6,192 bases of DNA from an uncultured bacterium (lineage in GTDB: Bacteria > Patescibacteriota > Minisyncoccia > Phycocordibacterales > GWA1-40-21), in the NCBI GenBank assembly GCA_903824735.1, contig CAIJXO010000010.1, positions 1 through 6,192 of the forward strand, read 5' to 3'. The notes below the pieces were generated by a model. That model searched no databases and was not told where the DNA came from. It saw only the letters and a list, made by a program, of their open reading frames with translations. This document shows positions 1 through 5,755 of this stretch, in pieces (the first letter of the stretch is position 1; each line of letters opens with the position of its first letter). The translations under genes were made by a program, and so were the position numbers.

Positions 1-20
1 CCAAAAGATTTGACCTTCAT
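1..20 (-). CDS. 5' end of an unidentified divergent gene (partial)
   Basis: Only six codons and two bases lie inside the window; they read MKVKSF. The case for a gene is the start signal: on the minus strand ATG is preceded by GGAGG with a 5-nt spacer, a textbook ribosome binding site, and a plausible promoter lies further upstream. The gene runs off the left edge and is divergent from topA. Six residues are too few to assign a family, so no function is proposed. It is the only gene start in the window with a clear Shine-Dalgarno. Confidence 0.6.
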
Positions 21-25
21 TATAA

Positions 26-30
26 CCTCC
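26..30 (-). promoter_or_regulatory. Shine-Dalgarno of the left-edge minus-strand gene
   Basis: The minus strand reads GGAGG, five bases (TTATA) and then ATG. This is a full match to the anti-Shine-Dalgarno core at normal spacing. It fixes the start of the partial gene at position 20. Confidence 0.65.
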
Positions 31-54
31 TTGAGTAAGACCTATCTAAAATAA

Positions 55-82
55 ATGGTAACACAATTTAGAATTAAATCAA
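55..82 (-). promoter_or_regulatory. Candidate promoter for the left-edge minus-strand gene
   Basis: On the minus strand TTGATT (77-82) is followed after 16 bases by TACCAT (55-60). The -10 box is preceded by TG one base away, the extended -10 arrangement. Transcription would begin near position 48 and give a leader of about 27 nt that contains the GGAGG site. The boxes match consensus at 4 of 6 positions each, in very AT-rich DNA where chance matches are common. Confidence 0.35.
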
Positions 83-90
83 GTTAAAAT

Positions 91-119
91 TTGGTAAAAA
101 TAAAATTCTATGCCATACT
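91..119 (+). promoter_or_regulatory. Weak candidate promoter for topA
   Basis: TTGGTA (91-96) and CATACT (114-119) are 17 bases apart, each 4 of 6 to the sigma-70-type consensus. Initiation 7 bases below the -10 box would fall near 126, only about 4 nt before the topA ATG. The region is so AT-rich that other boxes (for example TAAAAT at 101-106 or 85-90) could serve instead. No Shine-Dalgarno precedes the ATG. Confidence 0.25.
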
Positions 120-129
120 ACAAAACAAG

Positions 130-2304
130 ATGAAATTATTAATTGTAGAGTCACCATCAAAAGCTAAAACCATTTCCAAATATTTGGATGGCAAATATGA
201 AGTGCGCGCGAGCGTAGGGCATATTCGTGATCTGCCAAAAAGCAATAAAAAGGCCATTGATATTCCCGGCGGCTTTATTCCCCATTATGAGATTTCTCCC
301 GGCAAAGAAAAAGTGGTAAGTGAAATAAAAACCCTGGCTAAAAAAGCAGATGAAATATTATTAGCGACTGACCCAGACCGTGAAGGTGAAGCTATTGCTT
401 GGCATATCAAAGAAGCCGTGGGTTTAAAAAATCCAAAACGAGTAGTTTTTTATGAAATTACCAAGGACGCGGTGCAAGAAGCCATGAAGCATCCCCGAGA
501 TATTGATGATAATTTGAAACAAGCTCAGGAGGCCCGCCGAGTTTTAGACAGGTTAGTGGGTTATGATTTATCTGGTTTAATTTGGAAAAAAGTACGTTAT
601 GGTTTATCAGCTGGCCGAGTTCAGTCCCCCGCTCTCCGTATAATCATGGAACGAGAACGTGAGATAAGAGCTTTTATACCAGAAAATTTTTGGGTTATTT
701 CTGCTGATACCCAAACAAAAAATAAAGATGGTCTGCAACTGGTATGTTCTGAAGAACCCCGAGATGAAAAAATAGTCGATAAAATTTTGAGTGTTGGTAA
801 GAATAATAAATGGCTAGTGTCAGATGTAACAGAAACAGAAGCTAAGCGGGTAGCTCGCGCTCCTTTTACTACTTCAACTATGCAGCAAACCGCCAGCTCC
901 CGTTTAGGCCTGGCTCCTTCCCGTACTATGGGTATTGCTCAAAAACTTTATGAAGCGGGTCTTATTACTTATATGCGTACAGATAGTGTAAATTTGAGCC
1001 AAGTAGCCCTGGGCCAGATTTATAATTTGATTGAGAAAAAATATGGTAAAGAATATTTACAGCCCCATACTTTTACGGCTAAAAGTAAAAATGCTCAGGA
1101 GGCTCATGAAGCTATCCGCCCGACGGATATTAACAATATAAATGCGGGTGAGAATGAAGAACAAAAAAAATTATATGATTTGATTTGGGCTAGAACCATG
1201 GCTTCCCAGATGACTGATGCCAAAATAATGCGCACTAAAATATTTGTGCAGGTAGGAAGTAATGAGGAAATTCCAGATTTTTGGGCTAATGGTTCACGCC
1301 TACTTTTCCCCGGCTGGCTTTCCGCTGATCCAGAAGGCACCGGTGATGATGTGATTTTACCAAAAGTAACTGTGGGTGAAGAATTAAAATTAGTAAATAT
1401 TAATGCGGAAGGAAAACAAACGGAACCCCCAGGTAGATATTCCGAAGCGGGTTTGATCAAAGAACTGGAGAAAAGAGACATTGGCCGTCCGTCCACTTAT
1501 GCGTCTATTATTAAAACGATTGAAGACCGCGGTTATGTAGAAAAAATAAACAAGGCATTAGTGCCCACTGACACTGGTGATGTGGTTAGCTCTTTTCTAG
1601 AAGCAAATTTCCCAAATTACATCAGTGATACTTTTACCGCCGAGATGGAAGATAAACTAGACTTGATTGCGGAAGGTAAAGCCGAATATTTGAAAACCTT
1701 AAAGGATTTCTATGGACCATTTCTAAAAGAAGTAAAAGCTAAAGATAAAATAGACAAAATAAATAATTTTGGTGAGGCTGATCCTAAATTCACTTGCCCG
1801 GTTTGTAGTGGGCCAATGATTATCAAGCTAAGTAAAAACGGCAAGTTTTTAAGCTGTGCTAAATATCCAGATTGTGCCGGAGCCCGAAAAATTACTGGCG
1901 AAGAAATGGCTGGACCAAAAGAAACCGGTGAAGACTGCCCAGAATGTAAAAAAGGTAAACTGGTTCTCCGCGAAGGAAAATTTGGCCAATTTATTTCTTG
2001 CTCTAATTATCCTAAATGTAAATATATTAAAAAAGATGCCGAGCTAGAAAAACAAAACAGCACCGGTGTAGTTTGCCCGGTCTGTAAAACCGGCATGATG
2101 ACGGAACGCCGCGGACGCTTTGGTATTTTCTACAGCTGTTCCAATTATCCAAAATGTAAAAATGACATCAAAGCCAAACCAACCGGCAAGCTTTGTGATA
2201 TGTGTGGCGCTTTGATGATGGCCGGAACTAAAACTATCCCCGAACGCTGTTCGGTCAAGACTTGTCTAAATCACAATCCGCATAAGATTGGAAAAATTGC
2301 TTAA
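130..2304 (+). CDS. topA: DNA topoisomerase I (type IA), four C-terminal zinc ribbons
   Basis: A 724-residue type IA topoisomerase; the family relaxes negative supercoils by cutting one DNA strand through a 5'-phosphotyrosine. The TOPRIM domain opens the protein (VESPSKA with E7, and DPDREGE with D81, D83, E85 as Mg-binding acids). The active site is Tyr281 in GLITYMRTDS. The C-terminus carries four Cys4 zinc ribbons: C556/C559/C576/C582, C603/C606/C624/C630, C649/C652/C670/C676 and C689/C692/C707/C712. Ribbons 2 and 3 are near copies (FGQFISCSNYPKCK and FGIFYSCSNYPKCK); the fourth lacks that motif. The start is ATG at 130 because MKLLIVESPSKA is the usual family N-terminus. A TTG at 91 would add 13 unconserved residues. 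No Shine-Dalgarno precedes either. The gene is divergent from the left-edge gene and lies 27 bp before relA/spoT. All key residues are intact. Confidence 0.97.
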   Translation: MKLLIVESPSKAKTISKYLDGKYEVRASVGHIRDLPKSNKKAIDIPGGFIPHYEISPGKEKVVSEIKTLAKKADEILLATDPDREGEAIAWHIKEAVGLKNPKRVVFYEITKDAVQEAMKHPRDIDDNLKQAQEARRVLDRLVGYDLSGLIWKKVRYGLSAGRVQSPALRIIMEREREIRAFIPENFWVISADTQTKNKDGLQLVCSEEPRDEKIVDKILSVGKNNKWLVSDVTETEAKRVARAPFTTSTMQQTASSRLGLAPSRTMGIAQKLYEAGLITYMRTDSVNLSQVALGQIYNLIEKKYGKEYLQPHTFTAKSKNAQEAHEAIRPTDINNINAGENEEQKKLYDLIWARTMASQMTDAKIMRTKIFVQVGSNEEIPDFWANGSRLLFPGWLSADPEGTGDDVILPKVTVGEELKLVNINAEGKQTEPPGRYSEAGLIKELEKRDIGRPSTYASIIKTIEDRGYVEKINKALVPTDTGDVVSSFLEANFPNYISDTFTAEMEDKLDLIAEGKAEYLKTLKDFYGPFLKEVKAKDKIDKINNFGEADPKFTCPVCSGPMIIKLSKNGKFLSCAKYPDCAGARKITGEEMAGPKETGEDCPECKKGKLVLREGKFGQFISCSNYPKCKYIKKDAELEKQNSTGVVCPVCKTGMMTERRGRFGIFYSCSNYPKCKNDIKAKPTGKLCDMCGALMMAGTKTIPERCSVKTCLNHNPHKIGKIA

Positions 2305-2325
2305 AAATTAAGTTGAGTCTATACT
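2297..2325 (+). promoter_or_regulatory. Candidate promoter for relA/spoT, positioned for leaderless initiation
   Basis: TTGCTT (2297-2302, across the topA stop codon) and TATACT (2320-2325) are 17 bases apart. The -10 box matches 5 of 6; the -35 is weak (3 of 6). Only six bases (AAACAT) lie between the -10 box and the relA/spoT ATG, so normal initiation would fall at or beside the A of the ATG and give a leaderless mRNA. No Shine-Dalgarno occurs in the 27-bp gap. Confidence 0.4.
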
Positions 2326-2331
2326 AAACAT

Positions 2332-3825
2332 ATGACCGCCAAAGAGATTACAGCTCTAATGGATTCACCTACTGTCGAGGATATTGCCTTGATTGAAAAA
2401 GCCTATGCAGTGGCAGAAAAGGCTCACCGCGGGGTACTACGAAAATCCGGCGAACCTTATTTCAATCACGTCTTTGAGACCGCCAAAATACTGGCGGAAA
2501 TAAATATGTGCCCACAAGCGATTGCGGCTGGTTTTCTGCATGACTCCATTGAGGACGGCGTACTGACCGAAGAAGAGATCCGAAAAGAATTTGGCGAGGA
2601 AATTTTATTCTTGGTCCAGGGCGTGACCAAGCTTGGTAAATTAAAATACCGTGGCGCCGAGCGTCATATGGAAAGTTTGCGCAAGCTTTTCGTCGCCTCA
2701 GCCCAAGATATTCGTGTTATCATTATCAAGCTCTGCGACCGCCTGCACAATATGCGCACCTTGCAGCATGTCCGTCCTGACAAGCAAAAAAGAATTGCGC
2801 TTGAGACTTTGGAAATCTACGCCCCGCTCGCTTATCGTCTCAGTATTCGAAAGCTTTCTCGTGAGCTCGAGGATTTATCTTTTCCCTATCTTTACCCTGA
2901 GGAATACAAAAATGTAAAGGAATTAGTGAAGCAAAAAAGTGTAGAGACCCTTCCCCATCTAGAAAAATTTATGAAGTCGGTCAAGAAAGCCTTGGCAGAA
3001 GAAGGATTAACTAATTTCAATACCGACTATCGTCAAAAAGGACTGTATAGCCTAAGTAAAAAAATTATCCGTAAGGGTGGTGAAATTGAAAAAGTCTATG
3101 ACATTTTAGCCATGCGTATTTTTACCGAATCAGTTTCTGATTGTTATAAGGCTTTAGGAATAATTCATAGTAAATGGCGACCGCTTCCTGGACGTATCAA
3201 AGATTATATTGCCGTACCTAAGCCAAATGGTTATAAGAGTATTCACACCACGGTCTTTACTGGTGATGGTGCAATTGTCGAGATTCAAATCAGAACACAC
3301 GAAATGCACCGAGCGGATGAATACGGTATCGCCTCATATTTACGCTACAAAGATCTGAAAAATGTACAAAACAAAGAGCTTGGTTGGTTTAATCAATTCT
3401 TACCGAAATCAATCAACAATCTAATCCACTCTACTAAAAGTGATAAACCGACACCAGCCTGGATCAAGGAACTAGCCGAATCACATCTCGCAACAAATGG
3501 CGAAGATATGATGGAGGATCTCAAGACCGACTTTTTCAGCCAGCGTATTTTTGCTTTTACACCCAAAGGTGACGTCGTGGATTTGCCTCTCGGTTCAACC
3601 GTGGTGGATTTTGCTTATGCTATTCACTCCGATATTGGTAACCATATCTCAAGTGTGATGGTGAACAATAAAATCGCCTCCCTAGATAAAGAACTACAAA
3701 ATGGTGACTGCGTGGAAGTAATAACTAAAAAAGGAGCCAAGCCAAATCGTAAATGGTTGGATCACGCTAAGACCTCAATGGCCCGCAAGCACATCAAGGC
3801 TTCTCTAGGAGATAAAGCTGAATAA
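2332..3825 (+). CDS. RelA/SpoT-family (p)ppGpp synthetase/hydrolase, short form ending after TGS
   Basis: A 497-residue stringent-response enzyme that by family makes (p)ppGpp from ATP and GDP/GTP and hydrolyses it. The HD hydrolase domain is at about 25-180, with H46, H70-D71 in HDSIED, E74-D75 and D136 in CDRLHNMRT, so hydrolysis looks intact. The synthetase domain is at about 235-340, with YDILAMRIF, RIKDY (D291), PKPNGYKSIHTT (Y301) and EIQIRTHEMH (E317). RIKD matches the RxKD signature of bifunctional Rel/SpoT rather than the ExDD of monofunctional RelA. A TGS domain follows at about 404-465 (FTPKGDVVDLPLGSTVVDFAYAIH, split here as FTPKGD and LPLGSTVVDFAYAIH). The protein stops soon after; full-length relatives of about 700-750 residues add a zinc-finger/RIS and an ACT domain, both absent. 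The stop is TAA directly abutting the convergent parB stop, with no sign of frameshift. I leave the symbol blank because rel, relA and spoT cannot be separated here. Confidence 0.95.
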   Translation: MTAKEITALMDSPTVEDIALIEKAYAVAEKAHRGVLRKSGEPYFNHVFETAKILAEINMCPQAIAAGFLHDSIEDGVLTEEEIRKEFGEEILFLVQGVTKLGKLKYRGAERHMESLRKLFVASAQDIRVIIIKLCDRLHNMRTLQHVRPDKQKRIALETLEIYAPLAYRLSIRKLSRELEDLSFPYLYPEEYKNVKELVKQKSVETLPHLEKFMKSVKKALAEEGLTNFNTDYRQKGLYSLSKKIIRKGGEIEKVYDILAMRIFTESVSDCYKALGIIHSKWRPLPGRIKDYIAVPKPNGYKSIHTTVFTGDGAIVEIQIRTHEMHRADEYGIASYLRYKDLKNVQNKELGWFNQFLPKSINNLIHSTKSDKPTPAWIKELAESHLATNGEDMMEDLKTDFFSQRIFAFTPKGDVVDLPLGSTVVDFAYAIHSDIGNHISSVMVNNKIASLDKELQNGDCVEVITKKGAKPNRKWLDHAKTSMARKHIKASLGDKAE

Positions 3826-4755
3826 TTAGACGACGAAGTTATCGACTGAATAAAGCTCGTCAGTATTGTCTTCTTTTTCTTTCTCTTCTGGTGAGCGATC
3901 GTCGACAAGTGGCGTCTCATCAGTTTTCTTATTCTCCATTGCCGCTAGAATAGTCTGCAAATCCTCATTGGAAAAGAAATCAATGGTAATCTTGCCGCCT
4001 TTTTCTTTGCGCTCAATGTGAACGCGGGTGCCAAAAGTATGTGCCAATTTTTCTTCTAATTCAGTCATCTCCGGATCTGGCATTCTTTCCACTTTACGAA
4101 TACGATCAGTGGCGATTTTACGAGCAGACATCTCGGCCTCGCGCACGGTCATTTTACGGAATAGCATTTCCTTGAATAGAACCGCCTGCTCTTCTTTACG
4201 ATCAGCGAGCATCAAAAGTGGACGAGAGTGTCCTTCGGAGATTTTACCTTCGGTTAGGGCTTGTAAAATTTCTTCTGGCAAAAGTAAAATACGCAAAGTG
4301 TTCGAAACATACTCACGGCTTTTGCCAACCTTCTTGGCAATATCAATGTGTTTAAATCCAAACTCCTTAGCTAAGCGATCAAAGGCTTTCGCGCGGTCCA
4401 CTACATTCAAATCTTCTCGCTGTAGGTTTTCAATAATAGCGAGCTCGAGTTTTAACTGATCAGTCTCTTCGCTATTGCGAATCAAAACAGGTACTTGAGA
4501 AAGACCGGCGATTTTCGAAGCACGCAAACGACGTTCACCAGAAATAAGTTCATATTCAGTCGCAAGTCCCCCTTCGGGCTTTTGAATTTCCTTACGAGTC
4601 ACTACCAAAGGCTGTAAAATACCGTACTGACGAATCGAATCGGCTAAATCGCGGAGCTTGGCTTCCTCAAATTCCTTGCGGGGCTGAAAAGGGTTCGGCT
4701 GAACCTTTTCAATCTCCACCCAAAATATCGAATCACTAAAAAATTGGCTTACCAT
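3826..4755 (-). CDS. parB: ParB/Spo0J-family chromosome partitioning protein
   Basis: A 309-residue ParB, the centromere-binding CTPase clamp that loads at parS sites and works with ParA in segregation. The N-terminal domain has VQPNPFQPRKEF (19-30), LADSIRQYGILQPLVV (37-52) and the nucleotide-binding signature GERRLRA (73-79), then ENLQREDLN (109-117). A helix-turn-helix lies at about 137-157 (IDIAKKVGKSREYVSNTLRI). KISEGHSRPLL (171-181) and the VREAE segment follow. Residues about 231-273 resemble the C-terminal dimerisation domain. The last 36 residues or so are a charged, probably disordered, acidic tail ending YSVDNFVV. The start at 4755 leaves the usual short leader before the conserved core; no Shine-Dalgarno is present. 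No parA is in the window and I found no canonical parS. The gene is convergent with relA/spoT and divergent from tRNA-Leu. Confidence 0.95.
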   Translation of the reverse strand: MVSQFFSDSIFWVEIEKVQPNPFQPRKEFEEAKLRDLADSIRQYGILQPLVVTRKEIQKPEGGLATEYELISGERRLRASKIAGLSQVPVLIRNSEETDQLKLELAIIENLQREDLNVVDRAKAFDRLAKEFGFKHIDIAKKVGKSREYVSNTLRILLLPEEILQALTEGKISEGHSRPLLMLADRKEEQAVLFKEMLFRKMTVREAEMSARKIATDRIRKVERMPDPEMTELEEKLAHTFGTRVHIERKEKGGKITIDFFSNEDLQTILAAMENKKTDETPLVDDRSPEEKEKEDNTDELYSVDNFVV

Positions 4756-4761
4756 CCGACT

Positions 4762-4789
4762 ATTCTAACATACTTTATTTTTTGGCCAA
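4762..4789 (-). promoter_or_regulatory. parB promoter, positioned for leaderless initiation
   Basis: On the minus strand TTGGCC (4784-4789) is followed after 16 bases by TAGAAT (4762-4767). The -10 box matches 5 of 6 and has the upstream TG of an extended -10. Six bases (AGTCGG) separate it from the parB ATG, so transcription should start at about the first base of the coding sequence. The spacing from -10 box to ATG equals that at relA/spoT. Confidence 0.5.
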
Positions 4790-4796
4790 AGTAAGC

Positions 4797-4802
4797 TAGA
4801 AT
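4797..4802 (+). promoter_or_regulatory. -10 box for the tRNA-Leu/miaA transcript
   Basis: TAGAAT lies nine bases before the mature 5' end of the tRNA, so a transcript starting near 4809 would need RNase P to remove only two or three bases. No convincing -35 box is present at 16-17 bp upstream (TTATTT or TTTATT there). The box mirrors the parB -10 across the inverted repeat. Confidence 0.4.
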
Positions 4803-4811
4803 CACTCGTAT

Positions 4812-4893
4812 GCCGGGATGGCGGAATTGGTAGACGCACACGACTCAAAATCGTGCGGAGAAATCCATGAGAGTTCGATTCTCTCTCCCGGCA
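4812..4893 (+). tRNA. tRNA-Leu(CAA)
   Basis: An 82-nt class II tRNA folds cleanly. The acceptor stem pairs GCCGGGA (4812-4818) with TCCCGGC (4886-4892), and the discriminator is A4893. The D stem is GCG/CGC, with the D loop containing TTGG. The anticodon stem is CACGA/TCGTG (4839-4843/4851-4855) with loop CTCAAAA, giving anticodon CAA at 4846-4848, which reads UUG. The long variable arm has a GGA/TCC stem (4857-4859/4864-4866), and the T arm is GAGAG-TTCGATT-CTCTC. The A discriminator and the variable arm fit leucine identity. The 3' CCA is not encoded (the genome reads CAT after A4893), so it must be added by the CCA enzyme. The loop has A36-A37-A38, the recognition pattern of MiaA, which is encoded next. 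Confidence 0.97.
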
Positions 4894-4894
4894 C

Positions 4895-5755
4895 ATGCAA
4901 AATAAGCTCTCAGTGAAACCCAAAGTCTTGGTTATTGTGGGGCCGACGGCGACCGGTAAAAGTGACCTAGCGGTCAAGCTCGCTTTGAAATACAACGGTG
5001 AAGTAATTAGCGCTGACTCACGCCAAGTCTATCGTGGTATGAATATTGGTAGCGGTAAGATTACCAAAGAAGAAATGAAAGGTATACCTCATCACCTACT
5101 TGATGTTGCTAATCCTAAGACGACTTTTTCGGTGACACAATTCCAAAAGCTGGCTGAAAAGAAAATCGCGGAAATATTAAAAAGAGATAAACTGCCGATC
5201 ATTTGCGGCGGTACAGGTTTTTACATTGATACTCTGATTGAGGGAAAAGTTTATCCGGCCGTTAAAGAAAATAAAAAACTACGGGCAATACTTGAAAAAA
5301 AGAGTACAACTGATCTTCTAAAAATACTTAAAAAGCTAGACTTAGATAGAGCAAGTAATATTGATATTCACAATAAAGTTCGGCTTATAAGGGCCATAGA
5401 GATCGCTAAAAGCCTCGGCAAGGTGCCGAAGGTGAAGAGCAGTCAACCATACGAGGCCACCTATATCGGCCTGGATTTGGCTGATTTGGCCCTTAAGGAG
5501 CGTATTAGAGCCCGGCTTCTAAGGCGTCTAAAACAGGGTATGGTGGCCGAGGTGGCTCGTTTACACCGAGGTGGTGTCTCCTACCACCGCCTAGAATCTT
5601 TCGGCCTGGAGTACAAAAACTGCGCTTTATTCTTGCAGAAGAAAATCTCAAAACAACAGCTGATCGAAAATGTTTTAAAAGAGAGTATACAATACGCCAA
5701 AAGACAACGAACTTGGTTCAAGAGAAATAAAGCTATCGAGTGGAGAACTTCTTGA
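4895..5755 (+). CDS. miaA: tRNA dimethylallyltransferase (i6A37 synthase)
   Basis: A 286-residue MiaA, the enzyme that transfers a dimethylallyl group from DMAPP to N6 of A37 in tRNAs reading UNN codons. The P-loop is GPTATGKS (16-23), followed by ADSRQVYRGMNIGSGK (40-55, the region usually written DSxQxYxxxDIGTAKP), KGIPHHLLDV (62-71), ICGGTGFYI (103-111), RLIRAIEI (163-170) and the C-terminal YAKRQRTWFKR (267-277). The length is near the 290-320 typical of the family. ATG at 4895 is chosen because the frame has a stop at 4868 inside the tRNA and no other good start; a GTG at 4913 has no Shine-Dalgarno either. The ATG lies one base after the tRNA discriminator, so miaA should be co-transcribed with tRNA-Leu(CAA), a predicted substrate. 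The 3' end overlaps convergent murD by 23 bp. No motif is broken. Confidence 0.96.
   Translation: MQNKLSVKPKVLVIVGPTATGKSDLAVKLALKYNGEVISADSRQVYRGMNIGSGKITKEEMKGIPHHLLDVANPKTTFSVTQFQKLAEKKIAEILKRDKLPIICGGTGFYIDTLIEGKVYPAVKENKKLRAILEKKSTTDLLKILKKLDLDRASNIDIHNKVRLIRAIEIAKSLGKVPKVKSSQPYEATYIGLDLADLALKERIRARLLRRLKQGMVAEVARLHRGGVSYHRLESFGLEYKNCALFLQKKISKQQLIENVLKESIQYAKRQRTWFKRNKAIEWRTS

Larger units (their letters stand above)
4762..4802. repeat. Imperfect inverted repeat, 15-bp arms, spanning both divergent -10 boxes
   Basis: The left arm ATTCTAACATACTTT (4762-4776) pairs with the right arm AAAGTAAGCTAGAAT (4788-4802) at 13 of 15 positions, centred on 4782, with an 11-base T-rich middle. The outer 6 bp of the arms are the TAGAAT -10 boxes of parB (minus) and tRNA-Leu (plus), and the inner 6 bp (TACTTT/AAAGTA) also pair perfectly. 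It could be an operator for divergent control or a cruciform. Low complexity makes chance a real alternative. Confidence 0.5.

Noticed and set aside
91..129. TTG start giving topA 13 extra residues
   Set aside because: The added residues are unlike any TopA N-terminus, there is no ribosome binding site, and MKLLIVESPSKA from ATG at 130 is the expected family start.
1104..1496. Minus-strand open frame of 130 codons inside topA
   Set aside because: A shadow of the conserved topA frame with no family resemblance or start signal. The same applies to plus-strand frames at 1856-2047, 2651-2917 and 4028-4459.
3811..3861. Possible terminator between relA/spoT and parB (GACGA/TCGTC, repeated ATAAAGCT)
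   Set aside because: The stem is only 5 bp with a loop of more than 20 bases and no T-run, and it lies within the parB coding end.
4781..4790. Perfect 10-bp palindrome TTTGGCCAAA as an operator
   Set aside because: It is short, overlaps the parB -35 box and is off-centre from the larger inverted repeat; too likely by chance to list alone.
3826..4811. parS site near parB
   Set aside because: No match to the canonical TGTTTCACGTGAAACA was seen by eye in the parB region; diverged sites cannot be excluded.
4765..4995. Minus-strand open frame of 76 codons across the tRNA and miaA start
   Set aside because: It is antisense to a well-folded tRNA and to the miaA P-loop, has no recognisable domain, and runs through the promoter region.
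5753..5755. TGA at the end of miaA read as glycine (alternative genetic code)
   Set aside because: MiaA is complete at this point after its conserved YAKRQRTWFKR motif, no long frame contains an internal TGA, and read-through would run antisense into murD.
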